Shown here: positions 7,898 to 15,202 of the stretch, one piece after another
Position numbering within the stretch: the stretch's first letter is position 1
Layout of the letters: each line of letters starts with the position of its first letter
DNA from: an uncultured Oscillospiraceae bacterium
GTDB taxonomy: Bacteria > Bacillota > Clostridia > Oscillospirales > Oscillospiraceae
DNA length: 33,447 bases
Direction of reading: 5' to 3'
NCBI GenBank assembly: GCA_934667815.1
Contig: CAKUMO010000027.1
Location: 1 to 33,447 of the forward strand
Notes under the pieces: model-generated
The model's database searches: none
What the model saw: the letters and a program-made list of their open reading frames with translations, nothing else
Told to the model about the DNA's origin: nothing
Position numbers and translations under genes: made by a program

Positions 7898-8425
7898 ATG
7901 ATTGACGAATTACAGTTATACATTCCTCGTTCGGACGATGGATGGTTCTATGTGAAAATGATGTCTGATCCGGAGACGATGGCTTATAACGCGCCTTGGT
8001 TTCCGCCTGATGGATGTATTCCTGACCCGGATTCAGGGTGGGTGGAGCTGCTGAAATCTTGGATTGGGAAAGCACCGGAGAGATTCTACGCTTTTCTACA
8101 AAGGAAGAATGACAGGGCCTTTGTCGGAGACGTGAATTATCATCACAATCCGAAACAGAGCTGGTGCGATATGGGAATCGTGATTTTCGCGCCGGAGCGA
8201 GGAAAGGGGTATGGCAAACAAGGACTTCGCCTATTGTTGGATCGTGCGTTTAAGGTGGACGGAGTATCCTGTTTGCACAACGATTTTGAGGAGGCTCGCG
8301 TTGCTGCATATCGTATCCACAAAGCGGTTGGTTTTCGGGAAACCGGAACAGTTGACCGAATCATTCATTTAGAATTGACCCGAGAAGATTATTTGAAAGA
8401 CATTTCTGTCTGCTGCGACAAATGA
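7898..8425 (+). CDS. GNAT-family N-acetyltransferase
   Basis: 175 residues. The acetyl-CoA pyrophosphate-binding motif A is GKGYGKQGLRLLL (about residues 107-119), preceded by the beta-4 strand MGIVIFAPE. The later YRIHKAVGFRETGT segment is motif B of GNAT enzymes. GAGGAGA lies 9 bases ahead of the ATG. It is AT-richer than the flanking core genes and follows the Sel1 gene on the same strand, ending at a good terminator. The overall form resembles small-molecule or RimJ-like acetyltransferases. Whether the target is a protein, an antibiotic or a metabolite cannot be told. Confidence 0.85.
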   Translation: MIDELQLYIPRSDDGWFYVKMMSDPETMAYNAPWFPPDGCIPDPDSGWVELLKSWIGKAPERFYAFLQRKNDRAFVGDVNYHHNPKQSWCDMGIVIFAPERGKGYGKQGLRLLLDRAFKVDGVSCLHNDFEEARVAAYRIHKAVGFRETGTVDRIIHLELTREDYLKDISVCCDK

Positions 8426-8485
8426 GGACTTTACCGGGACAAAATTCAATTTGTAGGGAACAGAAAATTCCAGTTTGCTTACTTG

Positions 8486-8520
8486 CGGCAGCCTTTCAAC
8501 AGGCTGCCGTATTTGTTATT
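8486..8520 (+). terminator. Terminator after the acetyltransferase
   Basis: A 9-bp stem CGGCAGCCT (8486-8494) pairs with AGGCTGCCG (8501-8509), followed by TATTTGTTATT. Confidence 0.7.
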
Positions 8521-8564
8521 CGGGAGGTTTTCATTTGCACATTTGCGATGACGAGCGCCTCTGG

Positions 8565-8792
8565 CTACAATGGAGGTGCTGCAAAAGTCACAGAGGCAGA
8601 CACCATAGGATCATCAAGTAGGATTTTGCTAAAACCAAATCGAGCCTGAGAACGCTTCCTTTGGTGGGGAGCTTCGTTACTTCCCGAAGAAAGAACCGGG
8701 GCGGGCTGTTCTGCAATATGCGAGGCGTTGTTGCATCCCGTAGTCAGACACAGAAACACGGCGAGTAGAATAACTGCGATTTTGGATTTCAT
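8565..8792 (-). CDS. Short lipoprotein-like ORF, possibly truncated
   Basis: 75 residues from the ATG at 8792, preceded by GGAG at 8 bases. An in-frame GTG at 8801 is less likely. The N-terminus is a clear lipoprotein signal (KIAVILLAVFLCLTTGC, lipobox LTTGC), predicting a membrane-anchored exported protein. After the cysteine only ~53 residues remain, ending VTFAAPPL, with no recognisable domain. It sits in the accessory patch between a terminator and the truncated parA and may be the 5' end of a larger gene that was cut. Confidence 0.45.
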   Translation of the reverse strand: MKSKIAVILLAVFLCLTTGCNNASHIAEQPAPVLSSGSNEAPHQRKRSQARFGFSKILLDDPMVSASVTFAAPPL

Positions 8793-8966
8793 ACGCTTCA
8801 CTCCATTCGACTACATTCTACCCGATGATAACCGTTCAGACAAAGATGCGTTTTGAAGCACAACTTTTTATCATATCGCCGGTGGGCGCAATTCCAAACT
8901 ATGCGATCTCCGAGCCTCTTTTAGATAGACTTATTTAGAGAGATAGAGATAAAGTTAGGAGATAGA

Positions 8967-9251
8967 TTATTTATTCTCGGATAGTCTGGAAGTTCTGGGG
9001 ATGGAGTGTGAGGAAGGGGACAGCGGAAAACATACTCGGATGGTTTCGAATAGCTTATCGGTAATGGTCGTCGTAAGGCTGTCATTATCTCGCCATCCGA
9101 GGCAAGTCGTAAGGTTGCCCTGTGGGTCGGCATCTACAAGGAGTACCTTCTTGCCGAGTCGTGCAAGTCCAACACCCAAATTGACCGTTGTGGTCGTTTT
9201 GCCTGTGCCGCCTTTCTGATTGCAGATAGCAATGGTTTTACAGTTTGGCAT
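8967..9251 (-). pseudogene. Truncated ParA/Soj-type ATPase
   Basis: The first ~70 residues are a textbook ParA N-terminus: [20 protein letters not shown] (deviant Walker A) and [19 protein letters not shown] (switch region). From about residue 71 (near position 9040) the sequence ceases to resemble ParA and stops at 94 residues, against ~250-280 for intact family members. The ribosome site (AAGGAGGAAAAGCG) is intact. ParA genes of this kind are early genes in Tn1549/CTn-like integrative elements of gut Firmicutes, so this is best read as an element remnant. Domain loss makes ATPase-driven segregation impossible. Confidence 0.8.
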
Positions 9252-9660
9252 TTCGCTTTTCCTCCTTCTTATTAGATTTGGATCGCTTGATCCACCAAAA
9301 CACAGGAAGCGGAGTCCTGTGCTTTGGTGGTCGCATTTAACTCGATCTCATCCCCCAAATGCGTAAAAGGAAATCAACAGGCGTTCGGCTGCTGACCGAA
9401 CTCATAGGAATCTCACCTCTGCCGGGTACTCCGCCAGCCCCATAGGGAAGTATCATTGTCCCTGAATCGTTTCATCGCCTTATCCGTAGCAAGCGGATAT
9501 TTCAGAATGGTTCGGAATCGCTACCAACCTTGCTTTCCGTGATAACCCTTGTGGGCAGGAAGTTCGTGGCGCACCTTCATCCGGCTAGGGCTGTCGCCCC
9601 CGATCAGGAATGTACCTATTGAATGTGTATTCGATTTTCAAGGTTCGTGAGGTTTTCGCC
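9252..9660 (-). other. Long leader upstream of the ParA remnant, probable structured RNA
   Basis: About 400 bases contain no credible ORF but several stem-loops when read on the minus strand. A 16-bp stem pairs 9292-9307 with 9315-9330 (one G-U pair). GTTCGG/CCGAAC lies at 9383-9401, GGGC/GCCC around 9588-9599, and GTGAGG/CCTCAC near 9648-9666. The regions between are rich in short complementary segments. None ends in a T-run, so they are not simple terminators. The arrangement suggests a structured 5' leader or regulatory RNA of the mobile element. The family was not identified. Confidence 0.4.
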
Positions 9661-9747
9661 CTCACTAACCAACTGGGAAATTTTTTTCGATTTGAACGAA
9701 CTAAATTTGGATTTTTTCAAAAAAATTTTTCTGACCGCCTTTCAGGG

Positions 9748-9787
9748 ATAAAAAAACCCCTATCACATCACAAAGATGTAATAGGGG
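9748..9787 (-). terminator. Strong terminator in the element remnant (second of two)
   Basis: The stem CCCCTATCACATC (9757-9769) pairs with GATGTAATAGGGG with one mismatch. On the minus strand it is followed by TTTTTTTATCCC. Confidence 0.85.
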
Positions 9788-9795
9788 CAGATATA

Positions 9796-9826
9796 GAAAA
9801 AGCCCGCTGACCGAAATCAGCGGGCT
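9796..9826 (-). terminator. Terminator downstream of the lysS / possible integrase-tail region (first of two)
   Basis: A perfect 10-bp stem AGCCCGCTGA (9801-9810) pairs with TCAGCGGGCT (9817-9826), followed on the minus strand by TTTTTCTATATC. It lies five bases past the stop codon of the putative integrase tail and is the first terminator that lysS transcripts meet. Confidence 0.85.
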
Positions 9827-9830
9827 TAAT

Positions 9831-9955
9831 TCATATGAACTTATCGTATGCTATCGGAACTTGTCTGCAATCGCAGAATTTCAAACGCATTTTTGGCGTA
9901 AGTGAGGCGTAAATTGGCGTAAGTTGTGGCGTAAGCACCGACAATTTAGGGGCAA
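9831..9955 (-). pseudogene. Possible 3' remnant of a tyrosine integrase gene
   Basis: Directly after the lysS stop codon an open frame on the same strand (about 41 codons, ending in TGA at 9831-9833) encodes LTPQLTPIYASLTPK then a short basic tail, and is followed at once by a strong terminator. Repeated LTP/YA tails of this sort occur at the ends of some integrases from gut Firmicutes mobile elements. There is no start codon, no catalytic domain and no database check, so the assignment is tentative. The stretch also holds the four-copy TTACGCC repeat. Confidence 0.3.
9895..9934 (-). repeat. Four direct TTACGCC repeats with ~11-base period
   Basis: GGCGTAA occurs on the plus strand at 9895-9901, 9906-9912, 9916-9922 and 9928-9934, so the spacings are 11, 10 and 12 bases, about one helical turn. 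They may simply encode the LTP repeats of the putative integrase tail, or serve as recombinase or regulator binding sites. Confidence 0.6.
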
Positions 9956-11893
9956 TCAATAGAGCTTTGCGCCGGCGGGAATGTGAGGATCGACCATCAG
10001 CAAATGCAACTTTTCTTCGCCGTTTTCGTGATGCACAGCGGAGATCAGCATACCGCAAGAGTCAATACCCATCATCGCTCTCGGAGGCAGATTGGTGATT
10101 GCAATGCAGGTCTTACCAACCAGTTCTTCCGGCTCGTAATACTCGTGAATTCCGCTCAAAATGACCCTGTCTACGCCGGTTCCGTCGTCTAAAACGAACT
10201 TTAAGAGCTTTTTGGACTTCTTCACAGCTTCGCATTCCTTGACCTTCACAGCCCGGTAATCGGACTTGGCGAAGGTGTCAAAATCCACAAAATCCTTGAA
10301 CAGCGGCTCGATCTCCACATTGGAGAAATCGATCTTCTCCTCCGCAGCAGGCGCAGCGGGAGCGGCCTCTGTGGGTGCAACGGTCTCCTTCTGTGCCTTC
10401 TTGTCAGAGTCCAACGGCTTCATTGTCGGGAACAGCAGCACGTCGCGGATGGAGGCACTGTCGGTCAGGAGCATGACAAGGCGGTCAACACCGAAGCCCA
10501 GACCGCCTGTGGGCGGCATGCCATATTCCAGTGCATTGATAAAGTCGTAGTCCACCTGTGCGCGGCAGTCTGGCTCGAGCTGCATGCGCTCGGCAACCTG
10601 ACGCTCAAAACGGCCGCGCTGGTCGATCGGGTCGTTCAGCTCGGAGAAAGCATTGCCGAACTCCGTGGCATTGATGAAATACTCGAAGCGCTCGGTGAAA
10701 GCGGGATCGTCCGGTTTGCGCTTGGCCAGCGGGCTGATCTCCACGGGGTAATCATAGATAAATGTCGGCTGGATGAGCTTTTCCTCGACAAAGGCGTCGA
10801 AGAACTCGGCCAGAATCGCGCCCTTGGTTGGGACCTCGGGCAGGGCGACATTGTGCGCCTTGGCGCTGGCGATGGCGTCTTCATCCGTTTTCCAATCGGC
10901 GAAATCGACGCCGCTGTACTTCTTGACCGCCTCAATCATCGTCAGACGCTCCCAGTGGCCGAGGTCGATCTGGTGCCCCTGATAGGGTACGACGAGGCTG
11001 CCGCAGACATTCTGTGCGACCTGCTTCATCATGTCCTCGACCAGATCCATCATGCCGTGGAAGTCCGTGTAGGCCTGATACAGCTCGATGGTGGTAAATT
11101 CGGGGTTGTGCTTGGGGTCCATGCCCTCGTTGCGGAAGATGCGGCCGACCTCGTAGACACGATCCATGCCGCCGACGATGAGACGCTTGAGATACAGCTC
11201 CGTCTCGATGCGCAGCACCATATCCATATCCAGCGTGTTGTGGTGCGTATAGAACGGACGCGCGGAGGCGCCGATTTCAAACGGTGTCAGAATGGGCGTA
11301 TCGACCTCGAGGAAACCGCGGCTGTCAAGGAAGCTGCGCAGCTCGCGCATGATGTTGCTGCGCTTGACAAAGGTGTTCTTCACATCCGGGTTGACGATCA
11401 GATCGACATAGCGCTGGCGATAGCGCGTTTCGAGATTCGTCAGGCCGTGGAACTTGTCGGGCAAGGGGAGAAGCGCCTTGGTCAGCAGGGTCTGCTCGTG
11501 CACGCGCACGGAAATCTCGCCGCGCTGGGTGCGGAACACATCGCCCTTGACACCGACGATGTCGCCAATGTCATATTTGCGGAAGTCGTTGAACTGCTCC
11601 TCGGGCATCTCGTCAAACTTGACGTAGAGTTGGATGCGGCCGGCCGCGTCCTGAAGGTCGCAGAAAATGACCTTGCCCATGCCGCGCTTGGTCATGATAC
11701 GACCGGCGAGGGAGACGGCCTTGCCCTCCATGGCCTCAAAATCGTTCTTGATCTCGGCACTGGTGGTGTCGATCTCAAAACTGGTCTGACGGAAGGGATC
11801 GCGCCCCTCCTCGCGGAGCTGTGCCAGCTTTTCCCGGCGGATACGCACCTGATCGGTGAGAGACAGCTCCTCCTGTGGTACAAACTTTGCCAC
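9956..11893 (-). CDS. lysS: Lysyl-tRNA synthetase, class II, with C-terminal tRNA-binding domain
   Basis: 645 residues against about 490-500 for ordinary bacterial LysRS. Residues 1-500 are the standard enzyme: an OB-fold anticodon domain (VSLAGRIMTKRGMGKVIF), motif 2 FRNEGMDPKHNPEFTTIELY and motif 3 GGLGFGVDRLVMLLT. An Ala/Pro/Glu linker (about 505-530) leads to a C-terminal EMAP-II/MetG-C-like tRNA-binding domain (about 535-645; FAKSDYRAVKVKECEAV, NLPPRAMMGIDSCGM). Some Clostridia carry this extra domain, which raises tRNA affinity in homologues. The start is GTG at 11893 with AAGGAGA upstream. The greA stop codon overlaps this ribosome site, so the two are co-transcribed. Confidence 0.96.
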   Translation of the reverse strand: MAKFVPQEELSLTDQVRIRREKLAQLREEGRDPFRQTSFEIDTTSAEIKNDFEAMEGKAVSLAGRIMTKRGMGKVIFCDLQDAAGRIQLYVKFDEMPEEQFNDFRKYDIGDIVGVKGDVFRTQRGEISVRVHEQTLLTKALLPLPDKFHGLTNLETRYRQRYVDLIVNPDVKNTFVKRSNIMRELRSFLDSRGFLEVDTPILTPFEIGASARPFYTHHNTLDMDMVLRIETELYLKRLIVGGMDRVYEVGRIFRNEGMDPKHNPEFTTIELYQAYTDFHGMMDLVEDMMKQVAQNVCGSLVVPYQGHQIDLGHWERLTMIEAVKKYSGVDFADWKTDEDAIASAKAHNVALPEVPTKGAILAEFFDAFVEEKLIQPTFIYDYPVEISPLAKRKPDDPAFTERFEYFINATEFGNAFSELNDPIDQRGRFERQVAERMQLEPDCRAQVDYDFINALEYGMPPTGGLGFGVDRLVMLLTDSASIRDVLLFPTMKPLDSDKKAQKETVAPTEAAPAAPAAEEKIDFSNVEIEPLFKDFVDFDTFAKSDYRAVKVKECEAVKKSKKLLKFVLDDGTGVDRVILSGIHEYYEPEELVGKTCIAITNLPPRAMMGIDSCGMLISAVHHENGEEKLHLLMVDPHIPAGAKLY

Positions 11894-11904
11894 GTTATAT
11901 CTCC

Positions 11905-12384
11905 TTATCTTTCTACTGAGAGAATCTCAAACTTGACGATTCCGATGGGGGCTTCGACCTCGACGATGTCGCCGATGCGCTTGCCGATCATGGCGCGGCC
12001 AAAGGGGGAGTCGTCGGAAATGCGTGCTTCGCGCGGGTTGGCTTCCTGAGAGCCGACGATGGTGTAAATGTCGTCCTCATCCAGCTCAATGTCGTGAACC
12101 TTCACGGTGCAGCCAAGACCGACCGTGCCGGCGTGCGCGGCCTCGGCGGCCTCGTCGATGACAACGGCGTGACTCAGGATGTTCTCAACCTCTGCAATGC
12201 GGCCATAGAGCTTGGCCTGCTCGTTTTTGGCTTCGTCGTATTCGCTGTTTTCAGAAAGGTCACCGAAGGAACGCGCTTCCTTGATCTGCTCGGCAACTTC
12301 TTTTTCTTTGGTGGTCTTGAGGTAATTCAGCTCCGCCTCAAGCTCTTTCAGACGTTCTCTGGTCAGTTTAAATTCTTTCGCCAT
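11905..12384 (-). CDS. greA: Transcription elongation factor GreA
   Basis: 159 residues. The N-terminal coiled-coil hairpin (residues ~1-75, LTRERLKELEAELNYLKTT through SFGDLSENSEYDEAKNEQ) carries the two acidic residues (D, E in the DLSENSEYDEA tip) that coordinate catalytic Mg2+ in RNA polymerase to stimulate cleavage of backtracked RNA. The C-terminal FKBP-like domain ends GDIVEVEAPIGIVKFEIL. The start is the ATG at 12384 with AGGAGG 8 bases upstream. An in-frame upstream start lacks a ribosome site. Its promoter at 12437-12465 is a perfect consensus. greA-lysS is a common Firmicutes pair. Confidence 0.96.
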   Translation of the reverse strand: MAKEFKLTRERLKELEAELNYLKTTKEKEVAEQIKEARSFGDLSENSEYDEAKNEQAKLYGRIAEVENILSHAVVIDEAAEAAHAGTVGLGCTVKVHDIELDEDDIYTIVGSQEANPREARISDDSPFGRAMIGKRIGDIVEVEAPIGIVKFEILSVER

Positions 12385-12436
12385 GTTAAATACCTCCTGC
12401 ACCGTAAGGCGATTGCAATACGATTTGAATCATTCT

Positions 12437-12465
12437 ATTATAGAAGATTGTGTCCGGGCTGTCAA
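12437..12465 (-). promoter_or_regulatory. Perfect consensus promoter of greA-lysS
   Basis: On the minus strand there is TTGACA (12460-12465), exactly 17 bases, and TATAAT (12437-12442). The -35 box contains the TGA stop codon of the upstream S41 protease gene, so the promoter is embedded in the end of that gene. Confidence 0.9.
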
Positions 12466-13697
12466 GGTTTTTCTTGCAATAATTCGGAAATTGCTGCCTG
12501 AAGCTGGGAATCCTCGGCCTTTTCGACCTGCCCGAGGTAGAGTTTCTGGTAAGTTTCGTCATCGACTTCGACCACGACATCCGGTGTGACGCCGACATCC
12601 GTGAGCGTGACGCCGTGCGGCGTCTTATAGTGGCCGGTCGAAACGGCCACGGCCGAGCCGTCGCTTAGGGGGAAGGTCTGCTGATAGTTGCCCTTGCCGC
12701 AGGTTTGTGTTCCGACGACGATGCCTGCGTCATATTCCTGAAGCGCGGCGGCGAAGAACTCGGCGGCGGAGTAGGAATCGCCGTTGACGAGGACGGCCAT
12801 GGGGAGGTCAAGATAGTTCGCATCGGAGTAGTCGGTGGACTCGTGCCCCTGATAGTCAACGGAGGTGAACAGCGGGCCTTCCGGCAGGAGATAGTCCAGC
12901 ACGGTCAGAAGCTCGGTTTTCATGCCGCCGGGGTTGAAGCGAAGGTCAAAGATAAGCGACTGTGCACCGTCGGCACGGAGGGCTTCGATGGCCGCGAGCG
13001 TGTCGCGGGCGCAGTTGGAGTCAAAATTGTTGATCTTGATATAACCGATGGCGTTATCCAGCAGCTCGTAGGAGACAACCTCAACCTCAATTTTTGCGCG
13101 GGTTACGGCGATGTCCATCGGCTGACCGTCACGCAGGATGGTCAGATTGACCTGCGTGCCCTCCTCACCACGGACGCGGTTTTTGGTCTCCGTCATGCCA
13201 AGCTCGATGACGCTCTCCCCCTCGACAGCGGTCATGATGTCGCCGGGGACGATCCCGGCTGCCTCTGCGGGTCCGCCGGGAGTGACGATGGTGATCTCAA
13301 AGCCCTCGGCCTCGGCCTCGTTTTCCGGTCGCTGAATGGTCACGCCGATGCCGACATAGGCGTTGGCGTTGGATTCCAGATAGGCGGCGAAGTCGGCGGC
13401 GCTGATATAATAGCTCCAACGGTCGCCCGTGGCGGCAACGGCTGCGCTGGAGAGCGTGTCATTCATGACCTGCATGTCGATGCCGTCCACATATTTTTCG
13501 TCCAGCAGGGAGACGAGTTCCTCGATTTTGGAAAGATAGGCGGGCGTTTCGCCATCGTCGGCAGGTGCGGCGGGCTGCTTGGTCTGATGCGAATAGAAGC
13601 CGGCAAAGGCGCCGAGCAGTGTTGCGGCGAACACGACCACTGCCGTAATGCCGGAACAGAGGACATACGGCCAGATTTTCTTCGGTTTGTTTTCCAT
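12462..13697 (-). CDS. S41-family C-terminal processing peptidase (CtpA-like)
   Basis: 411 residues. One N-terminal membrane anchor (about 10-32, YVLCSGITAVVVFAATLLGAF) places the enzyme outside the cell. A PDZ domain (about 92-180) includes GIVPGDIMTAVEGESV. The protease core has the LIFDLRFNPGG strand, the catalytic serine in NGDSYSAAEFFAAAL, and the general-base lysine in GTQTCGKGNYQQTF with the glutamine four residues on. This Ser/Lys(/Gln) arrangement is that of CtpA/CtpB enzymes, which cleave exported substrates near their C-termini. It lies downstream of the FtsEX-M23 block, behind a hairpin. A role in wall or division turnover, or in sporulation (CtpB), is possible but not shown. GGAGAG precedes the ATG. 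Confidence 0.92.
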   Translation of the reverse strand: MENKPKKIWPYVLCSGITAVVVFAATLLGAFAGFYSHQTKQPAAPADDGETPAYLSKIEELVSLLDEKYVDGIDMQVMNDTLSSAAVAATGDRWSYYISAADFAAYLESNANAYVGIGVTIQRPENEAEAEGFEITIVTPGGPAEAAGIVPGDIMTAVEGESVIELGMTETKNRVRGEEGTQVNLTILRDGQPMDIAVTRAKIEVEVVSYELLDNAIGYIKINNFDSNCARDTLAAIEALRADGAQSLIFDLRFNPGGMKTELLTVLDYLLPEGPLFTSVDYQGHESTDYSDANYLDLPMAVLVNGDSYSAAEFFAAALQEYDAGIVVGTQTCGKGNYQQTFPLSDGSAVAVSTGHYKTPHGVTLTDVGVTPDVVVEVDDETYQKLYLGQVEKAEDSQLQAAISELLQEKP

Positions 13698-13740
13698 AAG
13701 TGCACTCTCCGAGTTTTCAAAAATTTTTGCAGGAATAATA

Positions 13741-13773
13741 AGCGAAAAGGGAACCGTGGCGGTTCCCTTTTTA
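13741..13773 (-). terminator. Hairpin between the small membrane-peptide gene and ctpA
   Basis: An 11-bp stem AAAAGGGAACC (13745-13755) pairs with GGTTCCCTTTT (13761-13771) with loop GTGGC. On the minus strand the 3' arm ends in CCCTTTTCGC, so it is a weak to moderate terminator that could let part of the transcript through to ctpA. No clear separate ctpA promoter was found. Confidence 0.6.
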
Positions 13774-13827
13774 GACGCTTTTCCGCCGGAAGCGGTCAGA
13801 AGTTATGATAGCCACGCGTCCCCCGGC

Positions 13828-13920
13828 TCAAACCAAAATGGACGCGACGAGGCCAAAAACGATCACCAGTGCGAGAAGAATGGCGATCACGGAGACGATC
13901 ACGCGGCGATACTTAAACAT
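13828..13920 (-). CDS. 30-residue single-pass membrane peptide
   Basis: A short ORF starts with ATG at 13920 and ends with TGA at 13828-13830. It begins MFKYRRVIV and continues as one uninterrupted hydrophobic stretch to the C-terminal ILV, so a short basic N-terminus is followed by a transmembrane helix. AAGGAGG lies 7 bases ahead of the start and overlaps the TAA stop of the M23 gene, which indicates translational coupling. This strong ribosome site, the charge pattern and operon position make it very likely real. Function is unknown. A regulator or stabiliser of the FtsX-M23 complex is one hypothesis. Confidence 0.75.
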   Translation of the reverse strand: MFKYRRVIVSVIAILLALVIVFGLVASILV

Positions 13921-13932
13921 TGCGAGGCCTCC

Positions 13933-15192
13933 TTAGGGAACGCTGATGTAGTTCAGGGGATTTTGCAGATTGCCGTTGTAATAGACGTTGAAGTGCAGAT
14001 GGTTGCCGGTGGAGTTGCCGGTCGTGCCGACATAGCCGATCACGTCGCCCTGATTGACGTACTGACCGACAGAGGCCGCACGCGAGACCATGTGCGCATA
14101 GAGTGTGGAGTAGCCGTCGCCGTGGTTGATGACGACGTAGTTGCCCCACGACCGATCCGCGTAGGACGAGGTCGTGACCGTGCCGCTCTTGGAGGCGTAG
14201 ATGGGCGTCCAACCCGGAGCTGCGAGGTCAACGCCGCTGTGGAAGGTGTAGGTGCCGCTGATGGGATGATAGCGATAGCCATAAGGCGAGGAGACCCATG
14301 CGCCGCAGCTTCTGGGCAGGGGATAGAGGAAGGAGCCTTCGGTCGTTCCGCCACCGCCACCGCTTCCGCCGCCGGTGTTATCGCCGGGCTTGGGGCGTTT
14401 GGCTTCTTCTTCGCGGCGCTTGGCGTCGTTGTAGTCCTTCTCGCGCTGGGCGATTTCCTCGGCCAGTGCATTCTTCTGATCCTCAATCTCCTCCATGTCG
14501 GCGTTCAGCTCGTCGGCATGGGTAATCAGCTCGTCAAGGAGCTTTTCGGATTCTGCGCGCTTGGCCTCGAATTCCTTTTCGGTCTCGGCCAGCTCGACCT
14601 TTTTATCCTCGAGCGTGACCTTCTCGGCGGCAAGATCTTCCTTAGCTGCGAGGACGTCAGAGGCAAGGTCGCGCAGCTCGTCCATCATGCGCTGGTCGCT
14701 CTTGGCGATTTCTTCGACCATGGCGATGCGGTTGAGCATTTCGGAGAAGCTGCTGGCGCGGAAAATGACTGCCCAATAGGAAATGTCGCCCTGCTCCTGC
14801 ATCGCGCGCAGGCGCTGCTTGTAGCGCGCGAGCAGCTCGGTCTGCTGCGATTGCAGATCATCCAGCTCGGCCTGCTTTTCGGCAATGAGAAGATTGTACT
14901 GCTTGAGCTGGTCGTTGAGGTTCTGCATCTGCTCATACAGCAGAGAGACCTCCTGATCGACCTGCGAACGCTGCTCGACCACGGTGAGTGTCTCTGCATT
15001 GTTGGCATCGATCTTTTCTTGCAGCGCGTCCTTCTGGCTGTCGATCTCGTCGGCGCGTTCCTCGAGCTTTTTCAGCTCCTCCTTGATGTCAGCAGAGCTG
15101 GTGGCAAAGGCCGGAGCGAACAGGCTCAGCGCCAGAGCCAGCGTCAGGAGCGCTGCACAGAGCGGACGGAAGAAATGCTTGCGGGAATTCAT
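13933..15192 (-). CDS. Murein hydrolase activator / M23 peptidase, EnvC/PcsB-like
   Basis: 419 residues. A signal peptide (about 1-31, ALLTLALALSLFAPAFATSS) exports it. A long coiled coil follows (about 32-270, heptads rich in Glu/Lys/Gln, two arms around SYWAVIFRASSFSEMLNR). Then come a Gly-rich linker (about 278-292) and a C-terminal LytM/M23 domain with intact zinc ligands: HSGVD and HLHFNV, plus GYSTLYAHM. Proteins of this architecture (PcsB, CwlO, EnvC) bind the FtsX extracellular loop via the coiled coil and cleave, or activate cleavage of, peptidoglycan at the septum. Because the ligands are present, this one is probably an active hydrolase, unlike EnvC. It sits 10 bases after ftsX. 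Confidence 0.93.
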   Translation of the reverse strand: MNSRKHFFRPLCAALLTLALALSLFAPAFATSSADIKEELKKLEERADEIDSQKDALQEKIDANNAETLTVVEQRSQVDQEVSLLYEQMQNLNDQLKQYNLLIAEKQAELDDLQSQQTELLARYKQRLRAMQEQGDISYWAVIFRASSFSEMLNRIAMVEEIAKSDQRMMDELRDLASDVLAAKEDLAAEKVTLEDKKVELAETEKEFEAKRAESEKLLDELITHADELNADMEEIEDQKNALAEEIAQREKDYNDAKRREEEAKRPKPGDNTGGGSGGGGGTTEGSFLYPLPRSCGAWVSSPYGYRYHPISGTYTFHSGVDLAAPGWTPIYASKSGTVTTSSYADRSWGNYVVINHGDGYSTLYAHMVSRAASVGQYVNQGDVIGYVGTTGNSTGNHLHFNVYYNGNLQNPLNYISVP

Positions 15193-15202
15193 AAAAACCT
15201 CC

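Noticed and set aside
9540..9580. GTGCGCC on the minus strand resembling the 5' end of a group II intron
   Set aside because: No domain V helix, no intron-encoded reverse transcriptase and no suitable 3' end were found.
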